Below are positions 6,690 to 14,292 of a stretch of 20,893 bases of DNA, one piece after another. The stretch is from NCBI GenBank assembly GCA_900765165.1, contig CAAFQR010000069.1, positions 1 through 20,893 of the forward strand. Reading direction: 5' to 3'. The notes under the pieces were generated by a model. The model was given only the letters and a program-made list of their open reading frames with translations. It was not told the origin of the DNA and did not search any database. Within the stretch, counting starts at the first letter, position 1. Every line of letters begins with the position of its first letter. Origin of the DNA: Veillonellaceae bacterium (GTDB taxonomy: Bacteria > Bacillota > Negativicutes > Veillonellales > Veillonellaceae). Made by a program: the position numbers and the translations under genes.

Positions 6690-7595
6690 CTACTTGTACG
6701 ATACGACGCGTACCCCTTCCGACTCGATTATCCCGTTCAGATGCCGTAGCTCCTCAGCATCTGGCGTCCGAAACTGGTTCGAATCATAGGGCATGCCCAG
6801 CTGCGTGTATTTATCTTCACCACACGGATGATAGGGCAACAGTTCCATACAAGGATCCTGCAAGTGTTTTTTCACAAATTGCGCCGTCCGCCGTATGTTG
6901 TCGTCATCACCGTTGATACCAATAATCGTCGGTACGCGCACCACCATGCCGCGCCGTTTGGCGCCGATGGCCGCTATATTCGACAAGATGCGCTCATTGT
7001 CTACGCCGGTCCAGCGTTTATGCATGTCTAGGTCCATATGCTTAATGTCCGTAAACAACAAGTCAATTCTGTCTAAAATGTGCTGTACCCGATCAAGGTC
7101 AAAATAGGCGCTAGTCTCCATGGCTTGATCAAAGCCGCGGTCATAGACCGCTTCGGTCAATTCATCGAGGAATTCCGGCTGAGCCGTACATTCGCCGCCC
7201 GAATACGTAACTCCGCCGCCGGAATTACGGAAAAATAACGCATGTGATTCCAGCGCTTTCATAATATCAGCTACGGTCATGTCCGTTACGGTGCGTTTTC
7301 TGGCATTGGTGGGACATTCATCGGCACAAAGCCCACAGCCATCGCACTGGAGGCGGTTCATTTCATCGGACAAATCAATACCTATCCCTTTAGGACAGAC
7401 GGTCTCGCAATGACCACACTGGATGCAGCGGGACGCAATGTACATAATCCGATTTTTTCGCTCATAGCCTTCCGGATTGGCGCACCAACGGCACCGCAAC
7501 GGACAGCCGGCGAAGAAAATCGTGGTCCGAATGCCATCGCCATCGTTAACGGAATAACGCTGTAGCTGTAAAATACGACCTTTAGAAACTGTCAT
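6690..7595 (-). CDS. Glycyl radical enzyme activase (radical SAM, two extra [4Fe-4S] clusters)
   Basis: This 301-residue protein activates the neighbouring glycyl radical enzyme by abstracting a hydrogen from its C-terminal glycine, using S-adenosylmethionine. The radical-SAM motif CX3CX2C is C31, C35, C38, and the SAM-binding GG appears as SGGE (132-135). Between them lies a ferredoxin-like insert with two CX2CX2CX3C sets (C57, C60, C63, C67 and C84, C87, C90, C94), as in activases of non-PFL glycyl radical enzymes rather than PflA itself. The start ATG overlaps the end of the enzyme gene by 14 nt (the enzyme's stop TAA is inside the first codons), so the two are translationally coupled. A terminator follows the gene. 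Confidence 0.92.
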   Translation of the reverse strand: MTVSKGRILQLQRYSVNDGDGIRTTIFFAGCPLRCRWCANPEGYERKNRIMYIASRCIQCGHCETVCPKGIGIDLSDEMNRLQCDGCGLCADECPTNARKRTVTDMTVADIMKALESHALFFRNSGGGVTYSGGECTAQPEFLDELTEAVYDRGFDQAMETSAYFDLDRVQHILDRIDLLFTDIKHMDLDMHKRWTGVDNERILSNIAAIGAKRRGMVVRVPTIIGINGDDDNIRRTAQFVKKHLQDPCMELLPYHPCGEDKYTQLGMPYDSNQFRTPDAEELRHLNGIIESEGVRVVSYK

Positions 7596-9945
7596 GAGCA
7601 GCGCGGCGAATGATAGAATCCTGTAATCGTTTGGACAAGTGAACGAACTGCGTGCTGTAGCCGGCTACGCGAACGAGCAAGTCCTTGTATTGTTCCGGAT
7701 GGGCCTGTGCGTCAAGCAAGGTTTCCGTGGACAACGTGTTGAACTGAATGTGGAACGCGCCCATATCGAAGAAGGACTGCACCATGGACGCCAAATTGCT
7801 GCGACCACGCTTCGTTTCAACAAGGTTGTGACCGAGGCGCATGTTCAAAAGCGTGCCACCGGAGTGAATGTCCTGATTCATCTTTGCGCAAGTCTTCATC
7901 GCTGCCAGCGGCGTGGACGTATCGGTGCCGCCAACCGGCGAAATGCCTTCGGAAATCGGTTCCGTTGCCTTACGACCGCAAGCGGAAGCGCCTAAAACGC
8001 GACCGGTCGGAATGAAGTTCGAAATGCCCATGAAAGCCGACGTGAAGGAATGACCATAGAAATCCTTGTACTGCACGGTTTCTTCGTAGTAATGGTTTTC
8101 GATACGCTGAGCGATATCGTCAACGTAGTCGTCGTCATTGCCGTACTGCGGGCACTGCTGGGCCTGGCTACGCAATAATTCGTAGCCCTTCCAGTCCTTA
8201 TCGCAGGCGTCGAAGATTTCTTCTAAGGTGCAAATCTTATCGTCGAAAACGAGTTTCTTAATGGCTGCCAAGCTGTTCGCCGTTTCGGCCAAACCGATAC
8301 CGGTCAATACGGGTCCGATGTTGTATTTAGCACCACCGTCGACGATGTCGCGGCCGGAGGCCAAGCATTCTTCGGACAGCGCCGCAAAGTACGGACGCGG
8401 AATGTATTCCTTCTGAATCTTCTGGGCCAACACGGACGATTCAACGGCCACAGCGATGAGGTTATCGAACTGTTTGTAGAACGCGGCTTCCACGTCTTCG
8501 TAGGTCTTGAAATCGCGGCTCATCGGTAAGCCCATTTGCTTACCGGTCAAACGGCTCTTGCCACCGTTTGTGGCGTATTCGAGTGCGGCGCTGAAATTAA
8601 CATTCGCCGTACTGGTCCATTCGAAGGTTTTTCTGAAATGAGGCACTACGCAACCACAGTTGTTCCAGTCGCGCGCATCTTCCGTTTCATAGCCTAAGTT
8701 CTTCAGCATGGCATAGCCGGTCTTATCGCTGTGAATAGCCGGGAAGCCTGTCCCCTGTGCAACCAGCTCCATGATAGCATCGATGAATTCGCGCGGGCTG
8801 TCATGTGAAATACGAACGGATAAACCAGGCTGATGGGTCTTCAATTCACCGGTAGCCTTCAAGGCCAAGAAGCTTAATTCATTGGTAGCGTCTTTGCCCT
8901 TGCGGTCACAGCCGCCAACGGTTAAGTTCTGGAACTGGTTGTAACCGGCAAAGAAATCAGCGGTGTTGGCGGAAATGGTCCAAACCCATTCGGATAATTT
9001 CAGCCAGTAGCATTCGATCAATTCCAAGATTTCGTCATCCGTATGCAGTTTATTTTCAATATCATACTGATAATACGGATACATGTACTGGTCAAAACGG
9101 CCCGGATTCAAGGACAGCGGATTTTCCATGATAATGCCGCCCCACTGGTAGAACCAAATCATCTGCAACGCTTCTTGGAACGTCTTCGGCGGCTGTGCCG
9201 GAATACGACTGCAAATATCTGAAATAACAAGCAATTCCTGCCGACGTACTGTATCGGTTTCTTTCTTTGCTAACCGCGCTGCTTCTTCAGCATAACGCTT
9301 ACCAAGAGTAATCATCCCTTCGCCGCAAAGAATCACCGATTGATAGAAATCACGTTTTTCCGTGCCATCAGCGTCGGTTAATTTCACATGGGACAGTTTT
9401 TCCTTGCATTCATCGATAATTCCCTGCCAGCCTTTCGTAAATAAGCCATCTTTGTAGTCCGGCGTAATTTCACCAACGGACTGACGCCATTTCGAGTCGG
9501 TATCGACAATCCCGGTATCGACGCCAACCTTAGCCGTTTCCGGCGAAATACGAGCCAAGAACGCTTCCTCTACCGACTTGCCCTTCCAATACGGGAAAAT
9601 GTTTTCACGTACAAAAGCGCGCTGTTCCGCCGTCATATTGTATGGATCCTGTTCACGCGTGGAAAAATTATCCATTTCGCGATCAACCCAAGACCAGGAG
9701 AATTCCGGTGTTAAAATGCCGCATTTGCGAAACTCGCCGATGGCGCCAACAATCAACTCGCCTTCGAAAATAGTAACGCACAACTGCTCGCACACATCCT
9801 TGAACGCCTGGGCTCGACGAATAACCGCTGACTGCCCTTCCGTCTTCTTATACGACTCCGTCCAAATACGAGCTCGTTCATATGATATTGAAGGCATATC
9901 ATTAACATATGCGTCCTTTGCTTTACGAATACGTTCTGTTAACAT
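7582..9945 (-). CDS. Glycyl radical enzyme of the pyruvate formate-lyase family, substrate unknown
   Basis: A 787-residue PFL-superfamily enzyme. The N-terminal PFL domain runs to about residue 650 and the glycyl radical domain covers the rest. The C-terminal motif RVAGYS puts the radical on G762. The thiyl cysteine is C432 in CGCVVP. The dehydratases and lyases I remember (HypD, CutC, propanediol dehydratase, IslA) and 4-hydroxyphenylacetate decarboxylase have a catalytic Glu two residues after this Cys; here it is V434. The adjacent C430 gives a CxC, unlike the Cys-Cys pair of true PFL. The substrate is therefore not one I can name. I chose the ATG at 9945 because AAGGAGG (9954-9960) precedes it; the open frame reaches 10053, but the extra 36 residues overlap the regulatory leader. 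There is no microcompartment gene nearby. Confidence 0.9.
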   Translation of the reverse strand: MLTERIRKAKDAYVNDMPSISYERARIWTESYKKTEGQSAVIRRAQAFKDVCEQLCVTIFEGELIVGAIGEFRKCGILTPEFSWSWVDREMDNFSTREQDPYNMTAEQRAFVRENIFPYWKGKSVEEAFLARISPETAKVGVDTGIVDTDSKWRQSVGEITPDYKDGLFTKGWQGIIDECKEKLSHVKLTDADGTEKRDFYQSVILCGEGMITLGKRYAEEAARLAKKETDTVRRQELLVISDICSRIPAQPPKTFQEALQMIWFYQWGGIIMENPLSLNPGRFDQYMYPYYQYDIENKLHTDDEILELIECYWLKLSEWVWTISANTADFFAGYNQFQNLTVGGCDRKGKDATNELSFLALKATGELKTHQPGLSVRISHDSPREFIDAIMELVAQGTGFPAIHSDKTGYAMLKNLGYETEDARDWNNCGCVVPHFRKTFEWTSTANVNFSAALEYATNGGKSRLTGKQMGLPMSRDFKTYEDVEAAFYKQFDNLIAVAVESSVLAQKIQKEYIPRPYFAALSEECLASGRDIVDGGAKYNIGPVLTGIGLAETANSLAAIKKLVFDDKICTLEEIFDACDKDWKGYELLRSQAQQCPQYGNDDDYVDDIAQRIENHYYEETVQYKDFYGHSFTSAFMGISNFIPTGRVLGASACGRKATEPISEGISPVGGTDTSTPLAAMKTCAKMNQDIHSGGTLLNMRLGHNLVETKRGRSNLASMVQSFFDMGAFHIQFNTLSTETLLDAQAHPEQYKDLLVRVAGYSTQFVHLSKRLQDSIIRRAAHDSF

Positions 9946-9961
9946 ACCGACTTCCTCCTTC

Positions 9962-9996
9962 GTAACTATTTTGTAACCTATATTGCAACCTATATA
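9962..9996 (-). repeat. Three tandem ~12-bp repeats in the leader of the glycyl radical operon
   Basis: On the + strand: GTAACTATTTT (9962-9972), GTAACCTATATT (9973-9984), GCAACCTATATA (9985-9996). They start immediately upstream of the Shine-Dalgarno and could be operator sites or an RNA-binding array. Confidence 0.5.
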
Positions 9997-10006
9997 CCTA
10001 ATCTTC

Positions 10007-10026
10007 TTGTGCGCGATAACGCACAA
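10007..10026 (-). promoter_or_regulatory. Inverted repeat TTGTGCG-N6-CGCACAA in the glycyl radical enzyme leader
   Basis: A perfect 7+7 palindrome with 6-bp spacer, about 8-28 nt downstream of the predicted start of transcription. It could be an operator (the TTGTG/CACAA ends recall Rex sites, but a Rex site is 18 bp and this is 20) or a hairpin in the mRNA. The same arms recur at 10592-10611. Confidence 0.5.
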
Positions 10027-10040
10027 CCGATGTTGTGTAC

Positions 10041-10069
10041 AATATAACACCACGAATAGACAGTGTCAA
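10041..10069 (-). promoter_or_regulatory. Promoter of the glycyl radical enzyme operon
   Basis: On the - strand: TTGACA (10064-10069, consensus), 17 bp, TATATT (10041-10046). A small palindrome GACAGTGTC (10059-10067) overlaps the -35. Confidence 0.8.
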
Positions 10070-10082
10070 CAACGAAAGAGTA

Positions 10083-10533
10083 AAAAATACGCTATAGTGT
10101 AAAAGGCGTATTTTCTGAACGGCGGCGTTACTATTTATACAGGCGAAAAGGCCTTATATTTACTGTGTTTCCACGCTATCTGCGGCCATCTGTGGCACGT
10201 TCGGTAAGGCATACCGTTTATGCATAAATATACGCCGCCATCATATAGATGTTGTGCCTCGCTTTGGAGATCGTCCCTGTTAGGACTGCTCGCTCCCTTC
10301 TGCTATGCAAATGGTCGTTTCGCAGTCCTAACAGGGGCGCTCTCCTTAGATGCACCTACCCTATCCTGATGGCGACATATATTTATGCTTCCGGTAAGCC
10401 GTCTTACGAATCGCGTCACAGATGGCTTGCAAATTTTGCTTGTCAAACAGTAAATATAGGCTCTTTCGCATATAAACAGTCACGTGTCACCGTTGGCACA
10501 AAATACGTCTATGACACTATAGCGTTAATTTTT
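10083..10533. repeat. Palindromic element A: ~450-bp imperfect inverted repeat
   Basis: Nested complementary segments share one centre near 10306: 10089-10100/10514-10525 (12 of 12), 10155-10166/10447-10458 (12 of 12), 10185-10194/10417-10426 (10 of 10), 10222-10232/10378-10388 (11 of 11) and the apical stem 10275-10289/10322-10336 (15 of 15). Between them lie bulges and mismatches. Read on the - strand, the 32-nt apical region (10290-10321) contains CGACCATT, a TGC-ATA-GCA mini-stem and GAAGGGAG, as in elements B and C. There is no credible coding sequence. It lies directly upstream of the glycyl radical operon promoter. Confidence 0.85.
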
Positions 10534-10570
10534 CGTAAAAAAGAAAGCAACTCCCCCATTCTCTGATTCG

Positions 10571-10729
10571 ATAAGGCCCGTATAGTCATGGTTGTGCGCT
10601 ATGACGCACAAAAGCCCAAAGCCCATATTAGAACTACGTAGCGACCATTGGTGTAACCGAAGGGAGCGAGCAGTTCTAATATGGGCTTTGATTTTATGTA
10701 TACGTATTACCATGACTATACGAGCCTAT
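10571..10729. repeat. Palindromic element B: ~160-bp imperfect inverted repeat
   Basis: The outer stem pairs 10571-10591 with 10710-10729 and the inner stem 10618-10635 with 10672-10689 (18 of 18). The apical region holds CGACCATT, a GGT-GTA-ACC mini-stem and GAAGGGAG. The left arm also contains TTGTGCG-N6-CGCACAA (10592-10611), a diverged counterpart of which lies in the right arm. The inner stem is followed by CTTTGATTTT on the + strand and by a CTTTGGGCTTTTG on the - strand, so it could also end transcripts. Confidence 0.85.
10592..10611. promoter_or_regulatory. Second copy of TTGTGCG-N6-CGCACAA
   Basis: Arms and 6-bp spacing are identical to the copy at 10007-10026; only the spacer differs (CTATGA against CGATAA). 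It lies in the left arm of element B. Confidence 0.45.
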
Positions 10730-10838
10730 CCGCATTTCCTCCTCTCCCGACATGCGAAGGCAGCAAGACGAAGCCGTGGCGCTTACGTTTTGCCATGCCA
10801 TTCTCCTTTGCGTACAGCCTATTCACCGATACGCCGAA

Positions 10839-10996
10839 AGCTCAAAATAGCCATTACTTGGCACTATGAAACGCAGAAAGCTGCAAAGCCCATGTTAGCA
10901 CTGTGAACCGACCATTTGCGAAGCAGAAGGGAGGGAACAGTGCTAACATGGGCTTTAGCTTCAAGTATTCATGTGATAGTAATGGCTATTTGAGCT
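10839..10996. repeat. Palindromic element C: ~160-bp imperfect inverted repeat abutting the ECF T gene
   Basis: The outer stem pairs 10839-10858 with 10978-10996 and the inner stem 10885-10904 with 10937-10956 (20 of 20). The apical region holds CGACCATT, a TGC-GAA-GCA mini-stem and GAAGGGAG. The right end reaches the stop codon of the T component (10996-10998). It is the first structure the ECF transcript would enter and probably serves as its 3' end. The stretch 10730-10838 between B and C shows only a weak hairpin and no gene. Confidence 0.85.
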
Positions 10997-11670
10997 CAGG
11001 CAAAACGGTAATAGGCGACCGCAAAGGTAATGGCAAGCAAAACGAGCACCACGACGTAGTCGCTGCCGCGCATGCCTACTTTTGCTACAAAGCTATGGTT
11101 TTCATTGCCAAAGCCTCTTAGTTCCAAGGACAGTGCCATCGTTTCGGAGCGGCCCAAGGACTTAAGGAGTAACGGCTGAATTACCGCACCGTACGAGGTG
11201 ATTCGTTTCACAATATTGCCCGTCATATTCATGCCGCGACAAGCCTGTGCTTCGCGTACGGCATGGCTTTCAGCGATGAAGTCCGGCACAAAGCGAAGGG
11301 CTGCAGTGAACATGAACGCGTATTCGTAAGGGATTTTGCACTGCGTTACCAGCGCTGCCGTTAAGTCCTGCAAACGCGTCGTTGCGAGGAGCATGATGAA
11401 TACCATGGTCATGCACAGCATGCGAAGGCCGGTTACGTATGCCGAATCCGGCGTGCCGCCGCCTAAGAATTGAACGACTGCGAGGAATACGGCAAAACCA
11501 GTTAAGCTCAATACGGCTTTATACTGTTTTACTAAAAGACCGGTAACCGCCAACACGATGAGCTCTGCTACGAGTAAGCCTAAAAGTTCTAAAGGCTGAC
11601 GCAAAAGGATAGCCCACAGAGACACAAAGATGGTGATTAAAATTTTACTGATTGGTACTAAACGTTCCAT
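10996..11670 (-). CDS. ECF transporter T component (membrane coupling protein)
   Basis: A 224-residue membrane protein with about five segments, the EcfT/CbiQ family that couples the two ATPases to the S component. The two coupling-helix motifs are visible: AVREAQACRG (137-146) and SLELRGFG (181-188). Its start is 13 bp after the A2 stop, with AAGGAG upstream, so it is the last gene of the S-A1/A2/T operon. No other S component lies in the operon, which suggests a dedicated (group I) transporter rather than a shared module. Confidence 0.88.
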   Translation of the reverse strand: MERLVPISKILITIFVSLWAILLRQPLELLGLLVAELIVLAVTGLLVKQYKAVLSLTGFAVFLAVVQFLGGGTPDSAYVTGLRMLCMTMVFIMLLATTRLQDLTAALVTQCKIPYEYAFMFTAALRFVPDFIAESHAVREAQACRGMNMTGNIVKRITSYGAVIQPLLLKSLGRSETMALSLELRGFGNENHSFVAKVGMRGSDYVVVLVLLAITFAVAYYRFA

Positions 11671-11683
11671 TCTGTGTCTCCTT

Positions 11684-12490
11684 TCACGCTTTATACAAAG
11701 CGGTTAACTTCGCTTCTAATTCCGTCATAGACTTGCAATAACCAAGGCCCGGAACGGCTTCCGCCAATTCCACGCACGGCGGCTTCGTAAGCCCTAATTC
11801 AAATAAATCATCGCGCTTAGTAAAGAGTTCTTCCGGTGTGCCGTCAAAAGCTTTCGTGCCGTAACCCATTACGATAACGCGGGTGCAATATTCAGCCATA
11901 ATGGCCATATCGTGCGTTACGAGCATGATGGACAAGCCTTCCTGCTGAAGCGATACCAACAATTCCATCAGCTCTTTCGTTTCCTTGCCGTCCTGACCAC
12001 TGGTCGGTTCGTCGAGGATGAGCACCTTCGAGTTCATAGCCAGCGCCGATGCAATAGCCACGCGCTGTTTTTCGCCGCGACGCAATAACGGCGGATAGGA
12101 CTTCGCCAAGTGAGAAATGCCCGTAGCCGCTAAGGCCTTTTCGGTAATTGATTTCACTTCGTCCTTCGTATAACCAAGCTGCTGCGGCCCGAACGCCACT
12201 TCTTCGGCCACCGTAGCGCGGAACATCTGGCGGTCCGGCTGCTGGAATACATAACCAATATAGCGACCGCGATCCGACGGCGGCGTGCTGGTCACGTCCT
12301 TGCCATCATAGTAAATCTTGCCTTCCTGCGGCTTTTCAAGGCCCATCAGCAAACGAGTCACCGTCGTTTTACCACAACCATTACGGCCGCCTACGGCAAT
12401 AAATTCGCCGGTGCCAACGGAGAAGCTGACATCACGCATTATCGACACACCCGGCACATAGCCGAATGCTAAATTTTCAACTGTTACCAT
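11684..12490 (-). CDS. ECF transporter ATPase A2, with non-canonical ABC signature
   Basis: A 268-residue ABC ATPase of the EcfA/CbiO type. Walker A is GRNGCGKTT (35-43), the Q-loop is VFQQPDRQM (81-89), Walker B is VLILDEP (156-162) and the H-loop is THD (192-194). The signature motif, normally LSGGE/Q, reads LRRGE (136-140), replacing the Ser and a Gly with Arg, and the D-loop reads SGQD instead of SGLD. The frame is intact, so the gene is not decayed. In the A1-A2 heterodimer these changes face the A1 nucleotide site. The Shine-Dalgarno AGGAGGG overlaps the stop of the preceding S-A1 gene, so the two are coupled. The product powers import with A1. Confidence 0.88.
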   Translation of the reverse strand: MVTVENLAFGYVPGVSIMRDVSFSVGTGEFIAVGGRNGCGKTTVTRLLMGLEKPQEGKIYYDGKDVTSTPPSDRGRYIGYVFQQPDRQMFRATVAEEVAFGPQQLGYTKDEVKSITEKALAATGISHLAKSYPPLLRRGEKQRVAIASALAMNSKVLILDEPTSGQDGKETKELMELLVSLQQEGLSIMLVTHDMAIMAEYCTRVIVMGYGTKAFDGTPEELFTKRDDLFELGLTKPPCVELAEAVPGLGYCKSMTELEAKLTALYKA

Positions 12491-12499
12491 AGTGCCCTC

Positions 12500-13972
12500 C
12501 TACTGTGCTTTACCTAATGTCTTCAAATCCGTCTTCGCAGCGGCTACGCTCAACCACGGGCTTGTGAAATTAAAACCCGCATCGCGCAATTTCATATACG
12601 CCGTAAATACCGTCGGCAACGTATCCGTGTAAATATTGTGTTTATACATATATTCTAACGTTACAGCCGGTACATCATCCGATTTCAATTCGCCGTCTAC
12701 CAATAAGGCTACGCGATTAGCGTAGGGCATAACGGCGTTCAAATCGTGGTCAATTACGATAACCGTAATGCCATAATCCTTATTAAGCGCGCCTACTAAG
12801 CGATACAGTTCATCGGTACCTTCCGGATCCAAGGAACTGGTCGGTTCATCCAACACCAAGATGGACGGGTTCGTGGCCAACACAGACGCGATGGCCAAAC
12901 GCTGGCGCTGGCCGCCGGAAAGGCTGCTAATTTTACGAGCTTCCATACCTTCAAGACCAACCTGCTTGAACACTACGGCACTGCGTTCCTTAATATCCTT
13001 CGGCGAATAACCGCGGTTTTCCATGGCGAACGCCACTTCTTCGCCAACCGTCATCGTTACGAGCTGCGTATCGTAGTCGGCCATTACAATGCCGATGTCC
13101 GTTGCCAGCGACGCGATTTCGTGCTGCGTCGTTGCCTGGCCGTTTACGAAGACCATACCTTCCATGCGGCCGCCGTAGAACTTCGGCACCGCACCGGTCA
13201 TAGCCAAGGACAGTGTCGATTTACCACAGCCGGCCGGGCCGGTGATAACGAGGAAGTCGCCGTCATTAACGACTAAGTTAATATCTTTCAACGCCGGCTT
13301 TTTCGCGTTGCCATAATAGTAAGTAAAATGCTCCAGCACAACCTTGCCCGGTGTTTTCGGTTCCAAAATGTACTGGCTATGGTCGCCGGTCAACACGCCG
13401 TTTTCCGGCAAGTAACCGCGGCGAGCAAATAAGCGCTGCGCCGGAATGTACAAGAGCGGCGTAACAACGGCGTTGCAAAGACCAACCATGAGGACCATTG
13501 GCCACATAACCTTAAGGTACACGTTCAGCGGTAATTTCAGTACGAAGAATAAGAGCGTTACGAACGCGCCGCCGGATACGACGGTAGCCAAGAACCCGGA
13601 TAAGGCCGGCTGCAAGGACATGCGACCAAGCTTGATACGACTTAACGCGCTAACGAGGATAGCACAGGTTAAGGCCCCTGCCGGTTCTGAAATCAAATTC
13701 CCATACGGGAACGCCGATTTCGACGTCATAACATTAATGAGCGCCGCTACCAAACCAATACCTAGTGCCTGCCGATAATTAGGCCGAGTTAAATGAATAG
13801 CAACACAATAGGTAGCAATGGTCCAGTTTGGCGTTACCCCAGCCACACTAGGACTGACTAAGTGCAAAATGGTGCCCAACGCCAGCATGAGCGTGCTCAC
13901 CGTAACCCAGCGGAACTGCCCGCCTTGCACGTGAGTGTAAACTAACTTCGATACATCCTGTATTCGTTCCAT
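12500..13972 (-). CDS. ECF transporter S-A1 fusion, probable tryptophan importer
   Basis: A 490-residue fusion. Residues about 20-185 are a membrane S component with about six segments; ALGTILHLVSPSVAGVTPNW (31-50) and FPYGNLISEPAGAL resemble the TrpP tryptophan-transporter family. Residues about 205-440 are an EcfA-type ATPase: Walker A GPAGCGKST (245-253), signature LSGGQRQR (351-358), Walker B ILVLDEP (371-377) and H-loop DHD. The Q-loop glutamine is missing: VMADYDTQL stands where VFQxPDxQL is usual. The rest is a C-terminal tail. I chose the ATG at 13972 because AGGGAGG (13981-13987) precedes it; the frame reaches 14086, but that part is T-box leader. The substrate call rests mainly on the Trp T-box upstream. 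Confidence 0.82.
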   Translation of the reverse strand: MERIQDVSKLVYTHVQGGQFRWVTVSTLMLALGTILHLVSPSVAGVTPNWTIATYCVAIHLTRPNYRQALGIGLVAALINVMTSKSAFPYGNLISEPAGALTCAILVSALSRIKLGRMSLQPALSGFLATVVSGGAFVTLLFFVLKLPLNVYLKVMWPMVLMVGLCNAVVTPLLYIPAQRLFARRGYLPENGVLTGDHSQYILEPKTPGKVVLEHFTYYYGNAKKPALKDINLVVNDGDFLVITGPAGCGKSTLSLAMTGAVPKFYGGRMEGMVFVNGQATTQHEIASLATDIGIVMADYDTQLVTMTVGEEVAFAMENRGYSPKDIKERSAVVFKQVGLEGMEARKISSLSGGQRQRLAIASVLATNPSILVLDEPTSSLDPEGTDELYRLVGALNKDYGITVIVIDHDLNAVMPYANRVALLVDGELKSDDVPAVTLEYMYKHNIYTDTLPTVFTAYMKLRDAGFNFTSPWLSVAAAKTDLKTLGKAQ

Positions 13973-13997
13973 ACGCGATTCCTCCCTAAAAATGGGT

Positions 13998-14286
13998 ATA
14001 AAAAAAACCTTCCAATCCCTAACTACAAAGGGACGAAGGTTATAACTCCGCGGTGCCACCCCGATTGGTCCGAAGACCCGGCTCACTACGTACGGCCCGT
14101 AGGCGATACGCGCTCCTTTGGTAACGGTCGGAGATGACCGGTGACGCCTAGCCGTAAAACGGGTCGGGCCACATCTCCCAGGTCCATTCGCTACGTGCTC
14201 TTACATCGGGCTCTCACCATTCCCGACTCGCTGGGGCAGCTACACTGTAGGTACTCTTCCTGTTCGTAGACGTTAGTACTATGTTT
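13998..14286 (-). promoter_or_regulatory. T-box leader, tryptophan specifier (UGG)
   Basis: On the - strand the leader has Stem I with its distal GGTGAGAGCCC part, then GAATGGACCTGGGAG, where the specifier codon TGG sits at 14184-14186 after GAA and before ACC as in standard T-boxes. The T-box sequence GGGTGGCACCGCGG occupies 14048-14061. The bulge TGGC pairs with an NCCA end whose discriminator is G, as in bacterial tRNA-Trp. The terminator stem is 14006-14012/14035-14041, followed by a run of T. Uncharged tRNA-Trp would stabilize the antiterminator and switch on the ECF operon. Confidence 0.93.
14001..14041 (-). terminator. Terminator half of the Trp T-box
   Basis: AACCTTC/GAAGGTT stem with an inner TCCCT/AGGGA stem, followed on the - strand by eight T. 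Confidence 0.9.
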
Positions 14287-14292
14287 TTCTCC

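Noticed and set aside
10007..10026. Assignment of the inverted repeat as a Rex site
   Set aside because: The outer TTGTG/CACAA fits, but the total length is 20 rather than 18 and the inner bases differ, so the regulator is left open.
9946..10053. Longer N-terminus for the glycyl radical enzyme
   Set aside because: The extension covers the leader repeats and inverted repeat and is not family-like; the ATG at 9945 has AAGGAGG.
10249..10906. Several short open frames in the 10.2-10.9 kb region on both strands
   Set aside because: They run through palindrome arms, have no ribosome binding sites, and the sequence is explained by inverted repeats.
10083..10996. CRISPR array from the three repeated cores
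   Set aside because: The units are palindromic, spaced by 100-300 bp, in differing orientation, and have no regular spacers.
10083..10996. Insertion sequence or transposon
   Set aside because: No transposase frame or target-site duplication is visible; a MITE-like origin stays possible but is not shown.
13973..14086. Longer N-terminus for the S-A1 fusion
   Set aside because: It would translate the T-box terminator and antiterminator; the ATG at 13972 has AGGGAGG.
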